Shown one piece after another: positions 12,302-24,120 of a stretch of 64,000 nt of DNA. Made by a program: the position numbers and the translations under genes. Each line of letters starts with the position of its first letter. The stretch's first letter is position 1. The stretch comes from Acanthacorydalis orientalis (lineage: Eukaryota > Arthropoda > Insecta > Megaloptera > Corydalidae): contig CM068321.1 of the NCBI GenBank assembly GCA_034766995.1, forward strand, positions 9,271,026 through 9,335,025, read 5' to 3'. The notes under the pieces are model-generated. The model was not told where the DNA came from. It searched no databases and saw only the letters and a list, made by a program, of their open reading frames with translations.

Positions 12302-13975
12302 CAGTTTTGAGCTGTGATTAAATTCATTTTCAGAAATCAACCTTTTACTTTACAAATTATAAAAAGAAAATTAATCAAGAAGTAATTAATAATTGTTTAT
12401 TTATAATCCTTGCTTACAATATATATTTCAGTAATGGTATTTCAGTGATGTCAGTATTGAAATGAATATACACAGTAAAATAATAAAGAATCAATTATTG
12501 AAAAAAATTGATCAGAAGTTTTTGTGGTTTCTGAAATGAGTGAAAAAAACATTTCTGAAAAATGTATATCTGATTCAAGTTTAATAAAACATCTCCTTAC
12601 TTCTATTTCTTTTTGTATAAAAATTTTTTATACAATCCATTAATTGTAATTAATTTTATTATTTTATAAAAAAATATTAATTGTTAATAAATCTTAAAAA
12701 AACAGAAATTTTTAATAATCGTGTGTGAAATTTATTTTATATAAATTAATTATTTATTCAAAAAACAGCGATTTATTTAAAATACCAATTTTTAAGATGC
12801 TTAAAAACTAAAACATACTTTTTACCTAACATTTTTCGATAAATTAAAATAAAAACATTATAAAAAAATCACTTTAATTTTTCAAAATATATTTTTCATT
12901 CATCTATTGTTAAAAACTTCGTTAAAGTTCTCAAGAATAAAAAAGAAGAACACATTGACATTCAGTAATTGACATATCTTTCTTTCGTTTGTTAAAAAGT
13001 AAATAGCAGACATTGATTTAAGTAAATTGAATAAGGAGTAACAACTAAACTTTTTATTTGAAAACATTAAAGCATTATCAAATCTGTCTTATTGTTTCAT
13101 TAAAGTTTGTGAATTTTAATATTTATTTCTTTTTTAGTTTGAACTTAATTTTCATTGTAATTTTAAAACGTACATTGATTATGTTATCATCATCAGAGAG
13201 ATAAGATACAGAAAATACTATATTTATATGAAATTCAGATTTTCTATACTTTAGTGCTCTGAGAGTGATGGAATCGCCATTGAAATGCACATAAGTAACG
13301 AAAATGATCAAAAATCATTGATTAACCATTTGATTGATCAAAAATTTTTTTTGATCCGATCAAATTTTAATGATTTGTGGGGCGAATGAAAAAATCATTT
13401 GTGAAGTCAATTTAGACAGTGTAAAAATTATATCTCTAGTAGTAAACATATTATTAAAAAAACAATAAAATATTTCCTATTACACTTTTCCATATTAGTA
13501 ATCATTTTTTAATGATGTCATAATTGAAAATTTCATAAAATTATCGAGCGTGACTCCTTACATTATATACGCGCATGTACGAACATAAAATTTGTACAAA
13601 AAAAAAACAATAAACGACCAAAATAACAAATTGCAGAGCGTTGAATTTTTTTACACATCAGTGCAGCATCCTTGACAACGATTGCATCGATCAAGACAAT
13701 TAGCGTGCAAAGTCTGTCTTAATACGTGTTGTTTACAATCGCAATGCTTGCGGACATTTTATGTATTCACGATTTGCGCACAGGCAGGTGCCGAACGCGG
13801 GCCCGCAGGACAGCAAGTCTGATTCAAAAATAATTACGCTACGGGTTAAATAATTTGCTCGCTACCTACCAGTCTAATTTCATTATATACACACACATTC
13901 ATGCGCGTACCATTCAATTATCGAATGTAATTATCTTTTCGTATGCATTTAATTGAATTGTTTTTCATTATTAAG

Positions 13976-14026
<51 letters not shown>

Positions 14027-14158
14027 CAGAAAAATACCTTTACAGACAATGAAATATACAGTATGCTACTTCTGACTGCAAGCTTATCTAAACAAGTATT
14101 AAACCAGTTTTTATGTAACATTAATTTTCTATGATTTATCTAATGTACTATTGAATTT
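12302..14158. other. Non-coding: AT-rich with one fold-back and one CpG patch
   Basis: No gene is visible. An imperfect fold-back with arms of about 31 nt lies at 13313-13374 (AATCATT and TTGATCAAAAA, inverted). The patch 13540-13870 is CpG-bearing and G+C-richer, with GCGGGCCCGC near 13797, and may be regulatory. A (TA)n array occupies 13981-14025. Confidence 0.35.
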
Positions 14159-14260
14159 GAGTTAGTTAGTTAGTTATTGGAGATTTAGGGCGCATCGACA
14201 ACAGAGGTCGTTAGCGCCCGAACACAAATTATAAATTAAAAACACACCCCGTTTGCGCAC
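14159..14260 (+). repeat. Short dispersed repeat with GGGCGC/GCGCCC hairpin
   Basis: After a GTTA tandem run, 14188-14219 folds as GGGCGC-AT-CGAC, a 7-nt loop and GTCG-TTA-GCGCCC. Related sequence occurs at 60617-60720 and, partially, at 60749-60802: ATTGGGATTTTCGGGCACTT, then AAGGTCATTATCGCCCG. This is a small dispersed repeat of unknown type. Confidence 0.55.
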
Positions 14261-14642
14261 TTGCATTCGAATCACCCCTTAATTCGAAACTCTAATGTAT
14301 ATTTGCCAAACGCTTAAGAGTATGTCATTAAAACAATATTTATCTAAATGAGAGATAAAACAAAACACATGTGAATGAACTGGACTGTAAAAATACCTAA
14401 TCTTGATTTGACAATACGTATAAATATAATAAAAAGAGATGAACTATTCAAGACAGTAAAACATTTAAAATACTGTGATCTGATATTAGGATTCACAGGT
14501 TTTTTCGTGAATAACACTTTAAAATAAGCCCGATGGATTGACATGTATGACGATACAACTAGTTAAAATATATCAAGATTGGAAAAAACACTAAATCATG
14601 CTAAAAAGTTCAGTCTCCTGACGGCACTGTAGCTTATATGTT

Positions 14643-14700
14643 GGCGCTTGCCGCTCATGCCGGCAACGTAGCTCAAGATGAGCTGCCGGCGGCGGACGCT
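14643..14700. other. G+C-rich imperfect hairpin
   Basis: Inside very AT-rich DNA, 14659-14690 can fold as GCCGGC, a 5-nt bulge, AGCTCA, an AGA loop, TGAGCT and GCCGGC. Weaker outer pairing extends it toward 14644-14699. No precursor or protein family is recognised. It could be a structured RNA, a binding site or a transposon fragment. Confidence 0.4.
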
Positions 14701-14977
14701 GATTACTGAAATTGAATAACACCAGACTGTACAAGTAATTTTAAAATATCTAAACATCATGGAAATAAAAAAATATCAATAGTAGAAATACTGCAGAAAT
14801 TATAACGCATAAATTTGGGAAACTTTAGGGAGAAAAGTTTATTAAATTAACAATTGTCTTTACTGATTCCGAATAAATGAGACTATCATCTTAGGAAAAT
14901 CTCTGAAGAAATTTCCCATCATCAAAGAAACTAATTTACATAATTGGACTCAACAATAGCAGAAAATAACAGAAATA

Positions 14978-15028
<51 letters not shown>

Positions 15029-18000
15029 GTACGATTTATTCAATTTTATAAGTTCATAGGATTTATTATTAACGGAATGAATTGATTTCTTGGCCTATGC
15101 AAACTGGATTCTAAATCTATAAATTTTACACTCAGTGTCTACTCGTGAGCCATCTTATGAACTTTGTGATACTGAATCTCATCAATCTAGCAAGTGTTTG
15201 TCTCATTTTAGACAAACACAAATTAAAATAATCCGTTAAAATTAAAAGTTTATTAAATCTATCTTTCATTTTATTTTTTACCAACAGACTATTTTTGAAA
15301 CTTCATACCAAATTTAAAATCTCTAATTTGACACATCAGTAAGTACTCGTATATAACAATGATAATAAAAAAATAAACACTTCTAAATTATATATATATA
15401 TATATATATGGTGTATGTATGTGTATGTGTGTGCATGTTTGTGTATCTATATAAAACAAAAAATCTAAAAACATGAATTTATAATTATATCATGCAGTAA
15501 AAACGACTGATGCTCTTAAATGACGATCAAGTTTATATCTTGACAGAATTTTTAAACAGCATTAAACAAACTGACCTTAATCCATGATAAAAAAAGTACA
15601 CACCTGTTTTATGTAAAACGATTAAGGTTACTGAAAAAATCGTCGACAATTTCGCACGCATTTACCCGCTTATCGAACCATCGGTTTTTATGAATGGAGT
15701 AAGGTTTTTCATTGATACTTCTGCTTATTTGAAACAATTAATTAATTCAGTTTCAAATACAACCGTATCGATGATATCGTTTCCGAAGAGAGAACACGAA
15801 ACGGAAATCGTTTCCGTCCTCATAAGTAATTTTTCTTTCTTCTATCCGTTTGCAAAAATGTGGGTAGATGGAAACGTTTATGCGTATAATATGATATTAG
15901 ATTTTTTCTAGTGTTGTGTGTTGTTGAGCAGAACAGTTGTTTCCGTGACAGACATGTGTACTTTTTATAGTTAAACTACTGAATAATAAAACAATAAAAT
16001 GATTTACATGACTTGTTAAACACATGGTTCATACGGTTTGTAAACGAATTTAAAAATTATGTCAATGGCTCCAATTGCGATTTATGTAATTGTTGTCCCG
16101 ATGGACAGGTTGTACATTCTTATAGGATATAACAATTTGTTTAAATATATTGAAAGGGAAACAAGATCAAAAAAAAAAACACTGAATATCGTATGCTTCG
16201 TACAAGAACTGGTTACCGTTTCAATTAAGATGCTATGCAATAGACACACGACGAGGACGACGGCGCGTAGACTGATAAAAAATCAACGGCGGTAGCCGCG
16301 ACATTTTAATTGAAATTGCGAGAGAGGCATGTGGCCGCGTTTATTCATCGTTCATCTGCTTCGATGACGACGATTATTTGTGGCGACACGGATTCCGAAC
16401 AGATACTTTTGCACCAACGTGCACCTATTTTAATCAGATTGAGATCGATTTATATTTAATTGCGTGTACGAATGCAGTAAATTTTTTTCTCCTCTCTGTG
16501 TTATCGACGACAGCCAATCGTTTACTTTTGAACGCAATTTAATTTTTTCTTAACATATTCTATATCTTCATTATTGGCCATTTGTTGAATTTAGATGGAA
16601 AATACACATTTAATTACAAGCAAGTGAGTATTATGAGGTCTTTGACATTGTTTCGCAAACTTTTTTATTTCAAACAACGAACTAGTTCTCGTATAATAGA
16701 CCTACAATATTGTAATCTATCATTACTTTAAAATTAATATGGTTAATTTTCGAAATATCGACTAATAATGGAAAAAATAATTTTTGATGCATATTTCACA
16801 TATTTTTTCTCATTTTCAGTTGATAGGCAAATTAAAATCTTCATATATTAACTGTTTATCATTTATTCGCCACATTTCAACTTATTAATTAACAGAAACT
16901 ACTAAAAATGCCAATGAACATTTTTCGGAATAACAATTTGAAAATGAAATGCATTTTCATTTAGGTACAAATTGTAACATTAACATTTCCAAACAATAAT
17001 TTTGCCAAGAGAACAATTCAATCATCGATCTACTTATGAAATCCAATCAAATTTTCAACTTTTATCTTTTGAAATTTTGCATCAAACCCTAAAATTCTTG
17101 CGATAAGGCTTAGTGAATAAATTAAAAGATTATTCATTCCTGGAAACAACTTCTTTTAAAAAAAAATCTCTTGTTATTAATCCAATTAAGCTTATGTACA
17201 TCAAACATTAGCTAATGTAGCTAATCGACCACTTTAAATGCTTACACAAGCTGGATTTTGATACATAAAGCTTCAGTCAATAGCTGATAAAATCGTAAAA
17301 TTTTTATTCAGATATTTGCATTTTTCTGCTAGTACAACTATCATATTTTTATAGATTATGTATAAAACTTTCACAAACCCTCTTAATATTCTAAACACTG
17401 AGTCATAACCGAACATGCCTTTTTATACAGGATACTGCCAATTTCATTCACTGCCATTAACTTTTCTCTCCACTGAACAGATTTACCTGCAGATATCTCA
17501 CTTCAATGTTCACAGCAGGACTGTCTTTGTATTATAACAATGAATTTAAACTCGTGATATTAAAATACAGACATAGACTTCTGTTGGAGCATCTCAACGT
17601 TGTACAAGAATCGTTAAAACTAATCCCATTTACATGATGTTATATGAAACTAATAGAGTCTGTCAAATGACAAATATTATTCATATATCGATTTTAGTTG
17701 CCCAATCATACCATCCGGTCATTTATAATGCTGCCAATAATTATATAATGATAGAGACACAATATTTTATAAAATATGTATACATTCTTAATACTAATTA
17801 GAAAAAAAATAGATTTTTATAAAATATGATAAGATTAAAAGTATAAAAAAATATGAACAAATAATATATTATATAAAAATTATAAAATCAAAACACTAAA
17901 AAAATAAATAGTGTTCTTTAATTTAAGGACAAAGTTTATTCTGTATTTTTATAATAAAATATTTAAAGAAGTTACCACTAATAACAAAAATATAATTACA

Positions 18001-18138
18001 AATCTACAACAAATTAAACAGAGCACTCATTTCATTTTTTTGAATTTTTAAATATATCTCAGGTTACTTTCTTCTTTTTCTTCGAAACAATTCAAATCTT
18101 TGTATTGTAATGAATGTTTTTTTCTTGTTTATAATACA

Positions 18139-18189
<51 letters not shown>

Positions 18190-18231
18190 TATATAATAGT
18201 TAATATTTGTTTTAACACAATACAGTGCTAA
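14701..18231. other. Non-coding, probably Poxn 5' region or first intron
   Basis: No coding similarity was found. TA arrays lie at 14981-15021, 15388-15409 and 18146-18185. A perfect 10-bp hairpin (GTGTTTGTCT, 6-nt loop) lies at 15195-15220. CpG-bearing patches at about 15640-15900 and 16000-16530 lack transposon signs and may hold regulatory DNA. I searched this region for a short exon encoding a Poxn start and found no convincing one. Confidence 0.3.
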
Positions 18232-18425
18232 CACTGAATACCAGTAATAATATTCTTTAAATACATACATTGAATATTTTTATATAGAGAGAATCCATAA
18301 ATACAAAATCAGTAAATAAATATACAAAATTTTATTAAATTTATAAATATATGTAAACTAGGGTTATTATAGTGAGAAACTATATCATCAATTTTTAGTA
18401 TATTTTTATTTGTTCATTAAATTGT
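18232..18425 (+). repeat. Direct repeat, upstream copy (pairs with 20283-20470)
   Basis: The stretch containing AATATTCTTTAAATACA, TTTATATAGAGA, CAGTAAAT and TTATTATAGTGAGA recurs in the same order and spacing at 20283-20470. The two copies flank the first visible Poxn exon in direct orientation. By eye roughly three quarters or more of the bases match. Confidence 0.65.
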
Positions 18426-18465
18426 CACTAAATTCATTTTTACAAATTAATTATTCACTTAACAC

Positions 18466-18982
18466 TCTAGGAGTGGAGGGGCCAGAGCCCTCCGTAGGGC
18501 TAGCGAGATGCTAGGCCAAGGGCGCCATTCGGGAGTGCATCGAGTCAGAACACTCAGAATGGTAGCTAAAGATTGACGGTTGCCGTCAATCCAGGGTACT
18601 CTTAGGCTAGGCCCCAAATAAGGACTGGACCAAGAGAATCTATACAAATGGCATATTTTTGTCCCGGCTCCTGGTGCGAATTGTCACAGGACACGGGAGA
18701 CTAAGCTACCACGAACATATACAAGGCCGAAGGACGGACGGGAAATGTAGATGGTGTGTGGGGCCAATGAGAGCCCCATTCACCTCCTCGCAGAATGTCC
18801 GGCATGGGTCAATTTAAGGCGACGATAATTTGGGGACTTTCTTCTCACCGCGGCCGAACTAGGGTTTATAAACTCGGGCAGGCTGATAGGCTTCTGGAAG
18901 GAAGCGAGACTTCCCAAGTAGTTTTGATGAAGCCGAGGGAAGGCATAATGGACCTCGAGTCTAAGTTCCGGAAGGAAAGATA
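18466..18982 (+). pseudogene. Non-LTR retrotransposon tail (RNase H / C-terminal region)
   Basis: A sharply G+C-richer block. Plus-strand translation gives WTKRIYTNGIFLSRLLVRI followed by VTGHGRLSYHEHIQGR. The zinc-knuckle-like CRWCVGP and, after a frameshift, ESPIHLLAECPAWVNLRRR come next. The order TGHxxL, CxxC and HxxxECPA is typical of the C-terminal region of LINE polyproteins of the I/LOA/Jockey group, just after RNase H. The preceding 150 bases have stops and only a weak RNase H resemblance. It is a 5'-truncated, dead insertion about 0.8 kb upstream of the Poxn exon. Confidence 0.7.
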
Positions 18983-19751
18983 GCTTCCTCCCTCCTCAAA
19001 CATAATCTATCTACCTACTTAACACAAACCATACAAAAATTTTAATCAAAAATATTCTGTCATTGTTTATTGATCATTTTCAATGGCTGCTTATACACAT
19101 TTTCAATAGCAATTCCACCATTATACATAAGCAACATTCAACAATGAATTATTGAACATTTATAAATATAAATCTCAATTTGGAAATTGATTTTACAATT
19201 TTCTTTATCAGTCATTTTTACATGTTATTAAAATCGTCATTAAGCACAATAATATTCTTTTAAAAATATTTTTTAATCTTTTTAACTCATAATAATGTTT
19301 CATAACTTTTTCAACGTTTTTTAAAATATTTAAAAACATATGCTTAGATCAAATTTGAGACATATAAATGTTCTATTCCGATTTCTGGAATTCTTTGAGT
19401 TGAAAATAAACACATTTTGTAGTTCATCATCCGGTATGAAGTTTTATTCAAAATTTATTTTGATATATATCTTGGAAATACTTCATGTATTAGATAATTA
19501 CACTCATTTCTAAATATCATGCAAAATTTTCTGTATCTTGTGTTTTAATCCTTTCTTTTCAAATATTTCTTTAATCTTTTTTTCACATCACTTATTTTAT
19601 TAATTATTATATTTTTCTATATTTATTTCTATACACAGTATAAAAACAATAATTTAACTTTAAAAATAATTTTTAACATATATGTTATTTAAGTAGATAT
19701 AAATATTGATTGATTTGATATGTTCTATGTTTAATTACAATCAATTTCCAG
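18983..19751. other. AT-rich intron end before Poxn exon
   Basis: Nothing is recognised apart from the acceptor. The last bases before 19752 (TTACAATCAATTTCCAG) form a polypyrimidine-containing 3' splice site. Confidence 0.5.
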
Positions 19752-19972
19752 GTCAAGCGGGCGTCAATCAATTAGGCGGTGTATTTGTGAACGGACGTCC
19801 ATTACCAGACTGTGTGCGTCGACGTATCGTCGAACTCGCACTCATGGGCGTACGTCCTTGCGACATCTCCCGTCAGTTGCTCGTATCGCACGGATGCGTC
19901 AGTAAAATACTTACAAGATTCTACGAGACTGGATCGATACGACCTGGATCAATTGGAGGAAGTAAAACAAAG
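19752..19972 (+). CDS. Poxn: Pox neuro, exon with N-terminal half of the paired domain
   Basis: Encodes the PAI subdomain of a paired domain, the DNA-binding module of Pax transcription factors that act in the nucleus. After one base from the missing upstream exon, the reading is [20 protein letters not shown], then [20 protein letters not shown], then [19 protein letters not shown], ending GSIGGSKTK. The wording ([33 protein letters not shown]) fits the Pox neuro class better than Pox meso or Pax6. The acceptor CCAG (ends 19751) and donor AAAG-GTTAGC (starts 19973) are good. The exon starts in phase 1, so a short exon ending in G must encode the start; Poxn typically opens with only a few residues before GQAGV. 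That exon was not found. In flies Poxn specifies poly-innervated chemosensory organs; the same role here is inferred. Confidence 0.95.
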
Positions 19973-20282
19973 GTTAGCCTTGAATAAATTTAAGCTGCAA
20001 TCGTTTCTTTTCTACCATTTTTATTATACAAACTTGTATATGTTTCAAATTTTCAATAGATTTTTTTTGTATTACAACACTTATAAACACTCATCTTAAA
20101 CTTTTAATTAAATTAAGAAAAATATCTTATGAAAAATCTTTATTTTAAAATATATACTATTCTGGTAATCCATTCAGTTAAAAATAATTATTTATAAGAA
20201 ATGGTTTCACAGAGTTTATTTACAGTTTCTACCTCTTTAGTTTTCACTTCCAACAGATTTTTATAAGCGGGAAAATTATATA

Positions 20283-20470
20283 TAAATACTAATTAATAAT
20301 ATTCTTTAAATACAGGCATCAAATATTTTTTTATATAGAGAAATCTCATTAATACATAATCAGTAAATGAATATATAAATTTTTGTTAGATTTAATAAAA
20401 TATATAAACGGGTATTATTACAGTGAGATACTACACCAACAATTTTAATATTTTTATATTTGTTATTTAC
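20283..20470 (+). repeat. Direct repeat, downstream copy (pairs with 18232-18425)
   Basis: The second copy of the repeat described at 18232, in the same orientation, about 310 bases after the Poxn exon. A short TA run follows at 20471-20487. Confidence 0.65.
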
Positions 20471-20639
20471 ATATATATATATATATACATATTCAACAAA
20501 TCCACTATTAATTACCATAATATAAAAACGGTTTAGTATTCGACTAATATTAGGTACGAATTATCGCAAATGCGCCAAGTTTCTTCTCTGTGTATGTATG
20601 CATGTGTGTGTGTGTGTCTATATAAACTAAAAAAATCTT

Positions 20640-20900
20640 TAAAAAATATAAATTAACACTGACGTGTGAATTGCTACGTTAATACCTGGTCAACAGTCGA
20701 ACGCCGTGAAATTTGATGTGCGACTATGGTAAACAAGTCCCCGACATAAAAGCATACCAATTATTTGTGCGCTTCGCGGCGCTTTATGAACGCGCTAATT
20801 GTCATTTCTTTATAACAAATTATTAAAATATAATATTACTGTATCGTCGTCTTCAAGCGTATCAAAACGCGTACGCATATTATGTTGTAAAACGTTTATT
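20640..20900. promoter_or_regulatory. Candidate intronic enhancer (CpG-bearing island)
   Basis: A G+C-richer island in the 15.8-kb Poxn intron, with no coding or transposon resemblance. It holds a TTTATG site (20783-20788, caudal/Abd-B type) and a TAATTG homeodomain core (20796-20801) between CpG-rich words such as GCGCTTCGCGGCGC. A function is inferred from position and composition only. Confidence 0.3.
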
Positions 20901-20984
20901 TGGACATTATGAGTGCTTTTAAATAGAAATGAACAGCCATATATACACACACATTCTTGTATATATACATATATATTTATACAC

Positions 20985-21805
20985 GTGGGACGTTTGATAA
21001 GTTTAGTAAATTTCAATGATATGGCACCACTATTTTTTTGGTAACGTCACGGATATCAAGTATCACTTTTCAAATTAGTATAGACGACATTTCAGCAAGA
21101 AGTGACGCGTTGTTCACATTCTACAAATATTTGAAGCAAGCATTGTAGTAGTTGCAGCCAGAATGAAAAAAAACGAGCAGAACTTTTTGCTTTGATTCGT
21201 CACCGTGGATCAAACATGGATCCACCACTACACACCTTAGTCGAAGCAGCTCTGAAAGTAGTGGACAACGACTGGTGGAAGTGCGCCGAAGGAGGCGAAG
21301 AACGTTTTGTCAACTGGGAAATCGATGGTCACTGTTTTTTAAGACACCCAAGAAATTATCCTGATCGACTACTTAACGAAGTGGAAAACGATAACAGGAG
21401 CCTATTATGCAACATTAATGGAGCGTTTGAAAGAAGAGATGAAACAAAAACGGCCAAAAATGGCCTACAAAAAAGTGTTCTTTCGCCAGGACAACGCGAC
21501 GTTCCACAAATCAACCGTCACAATGACAGAATTGCACGAATTGAGCTTCGAATTGATTCCTTATCCACCCTATTCTCTGGACATGGCTCCGTGTCACTTT
21601 TTCTGTTTCCAAACTTTTAAATCTGGTTTGGTGAGAAGAAATTTTCGTCGAATGACGAAGTCACCGTCGCCGGTAAGACATATTTTGCAGACTCGCTGGA
21701 CCAAGTGTATAGCCCTCCATAGAGACTATGTTGAGAAATAAAATCAATTTTCTCCAAAAAACAGTGTGTAACTTGCTTTTTTACCAAACTTATCAAACGA
21801 CCCTC
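20985..21805 (+). mobile_element. Mariner type 2, catalytic half only (about 820 bp)
   Basis: Terminal repeats GTGGGACGTTTGATAAGTTT and, inverted, GAGGGTCGTTTGATAAGTTT bound the element. After an ATG-AAAAAAAACGAG stretch near 21164 it enters the middle of a mariner transposase directly: RFVTVD-like, WIHHYTP (frameshifted) and GGSAPKKAK-like. Then come a long frame 21418-21741 with MERLKEEMKQKRPKMAYKKV, RQDNATFHKST with the second catalytic Asp, and ELIPYPPYSLDMAPCHFFCF. In the last segment the third Asp of the usual PCDFF/PSDFF motif is His. It ends WTKCIALHRDYVEK. The N-terminal HTH region is absent. The copy at 42740 has the same structure. Frameshifts make it inactive. Confidence 0.85.
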
Positions 21806-22514
21806 ATATATATATATACATATATACATATATATATATATAATATATATACAAATCTATATACAATACAAATAGAATTATGGGAAACAATATAATAGAA
21901 TTATTTATCTGAAATATTTACTAATTAAAATACGAATGCATAGTAAAATAAATAAATATAAGTGAAAAATCAATATATAATTATTTTTTTTATTTAGTGT
22001 TAAAATATTTACCCAACAATATTAAGTAAACAGATTTTTTGATTAAAATTTAAAAAAATATCTTTACAATACTATAATTTTTTACAATCTAAATATTTTT
22101 AAATTAACCCCATATCGATTCTGTTATCGCACATAAAGCCTCTATTACTGTTGATAGCAATTTCAAAAAATTCTTAACTGGAACGACTAAAAAATGTTAA
22201 TGTATAAAACGTGTAAGAATACCGAAAATTTCCAAATATAAATGGAACAACCTCGAAACTATTAAAAGCTTGCTATAGATTTTCTACAAATGTAGATATT
22301 TTTAATGTCGAATATAAGCGAATTTGATATAATGAAACCCTGCAAACTCTCAATAGTTACATAAATGAAAGGTGACAAATTTTATTAGTACCGTCTATTG
22401 ATTTGAATTAATGTTTGTATTAATTTTATAATTTTAAATTAATGATTGCATGAAATACAAATGTTATTTATTCTGTTTACGTGTTTATAAATCAAATAAT
22501 AATTGATAATAAAG

Positions 22515-22518
<4 letters not shown>
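21806..22518. other. AT-rich intron DNA
   Basis: A (TA)n-rich run lies at 21808-21850, then plain AT-rich sequence in which I recognise nothing. Confidence 0.5.

Positions 22519-22568
<50 letters not shown>
22519..22568. repeat. (TA)n array at the 5' edge of a LINE tail
   Basis: An uninterrupted TA run ends exactly where the retrotransposon-like coding sequence begins. Confidence 0.95.
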
Positions 22569-22570
<2 letters not shown>

Positions 22571-23200
22571 TCCCCAAGGAAATTGAAATAAAAGGAACAG
22601 AAATAGAAGAAGTTACAAAATATGTCTATCTAGAACAGCTTATCAACAAAGATAGATCATCCATTGAAAAAGTAAACAAGAAAATAAAAATGAGATGGAG
22701 CTCATTTGGACGAAACGCTTCGATATTTAAATCAATAATTCCATTCTTTTTGAAGAAAAAAGTATTTAATTAATATATATTACTAGTACTTGCCTACTGC
22801 AACGATACATGTGTGCTTAACGCCAAAATCATTCGGAAACTCCAAACAACAGAGAGAACTATGAAAAGATGCATGCTGGGAATAACAAAAAGAGATAGTA
22901 CAAGAATAGAATGGATATGAAAACAGACAGGAGCCACAGATGTAATAGGAAGAGTAAAGAATCTGAAATGGAAATGGTCGAGGTATGTTACAAGAAAAGA
23001 ACACGACCAATGGACAACCGAAATTATTGACTAGGAACCAAAGAATATAAAAAACGAAGAAAGAGACCAATGAACGGGTGGGATAAAGAAATTAAAAAAA
23101 TATTGGAAATTAGTAGAAAAGGGAGGCATTTAATCGTACAAAATGGATAACCATGAAAGAGGTCTTTATCCAGCAATGGATTGACAGAAGTTGATGGTGA
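22569..23200 (+). pseudogene. RTE-like non-LTR retrotransposon 3' end
   Basis: Plus-strand reading gives IKGTEIEEVTKYVYLEQLIN, KKIKMRWSSFGRNASIFKS and IIRKLQTTERTMKRCMLGIT. GATDVIGRVKNLKWKWSRYV then follows, and a WDKEIKKI segment. This matches the C-terminal end of reverse transcriptases of RTE-like LINEs (VDKYIYLGQ, AFGR, RAMERRMLGI, LKWRWAGHV, RW). Only three in-frame stops interrupt about 470 bases, so it is fairly young. The end runs into TTGATGGTGATGATGA, the simple tail typical of RTE elements, and then A-rich and (TA)n sequence. It is strongly 5'-truncated at the TA array at 22568. Confidence 0.82.
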
Positions 23201-23212
23201 TGATGAAAAAAA

Positions 23213-23229
23213 AAATATATATATATAAA

Positions 23230-23283
<54 letters not shown>

Positions 23284-23284
23284 T

Positions 23285-23320
<36 letters not shown>
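23213..23320. repeat. (TA)n array after the LINE tail
   Basis: Two long TA blocks are separated by short interruptions (ATATTCATTGATAT). They follow directly on the A-rich retrotransposon end. Confidence 0.95.
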
Positions 23321-23324
<4 letters not shown>

Positions 23325-24120
23325 ATACATATCGTGGAATAAATACTCCAATAAAGAGTTTTATAAATTCACATCATATATTTTACTAAATATTTTATTT
23401 ACATTTCGCTTCATATTTACGATTGTAATTTTGTGTCAAAATATATAACAGTGAATTATGATTTTTTAATTTATAAGCAAAAGAGGATTATCATCTTTTC
23501 TATCACTTTTCTTCTTTATATACACCTGTCATAATTTTAGTGATCGAATTAATTTTATTTCGGAGTCTACATTTTTTATTAGTACCAAAATATCATATTT
23601 TTTTTAAAAAAAAACGATATTCATTAAACGAGTTATATTTATTATAGGATCTTGTTTCTTCAATTACCTGATACTTTTATTTCCATATTACATTATACTA
23701 ACTAGAGTCGAAAAAAGTAGGTCTAATGCTATAAATATTGTAAATTGACATATGATACTTAATGTTAAGATAAAAACTTAATATTGACTACTCATCCTTG
23801 GTTGAACAAGCTTTTATTCATTCATTAAATTCCAAAATTAAAAATAGTCTGTTTGTATTATGTAATTCTGTATTAATATTCCAAATATTCGTTCTTGAAT
23901 TGATCATCAAACTCGCATAGTCTGCATGCATTTATTCATAATTTGCAAATATAAATAATTCATTTAGTAAGATTAGCAACAAATCCAGTTAATAAATACC
24001 AAAATTTAAAAATGCAGTACTCTAACTAAAATAATAGCACGAGTATAATAAAACTTATTACTTATTTTAAATTCTCTTTTCAAAATCTGAACATTATTTT
24101 TTTCTGTTAATTTTTCATTG
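23321..24120. other. AT-rich intron DNA
   Basis: Nothing recognised: no open frame, no transposon termini. Confidence 0.5.

Noticed and set aside
14657..14671. ATGCCGGCAAC followed by GTAG as a Poxn start exon
   Set aside because: The donor leaves two bases (phase 2), which does not fit the phase-1 acceptor at 19752, and the next codon in frame is a stop.
18459..18647. Minus-strand 62-codon frame
   Set aside because: It is the antisense of the retrotransposon tail read on the plus strand.
19812..20099. 95-codon frame overlapping the Poxn exon
   Set aside because: It is a shadow of the paired-domain exon in another frame.
22783..23284. Minus-strand frames rich in F, S and Y
   Set aside because: They are antisense to the RTE-like tail, whose plus-strand reading matches a known family.
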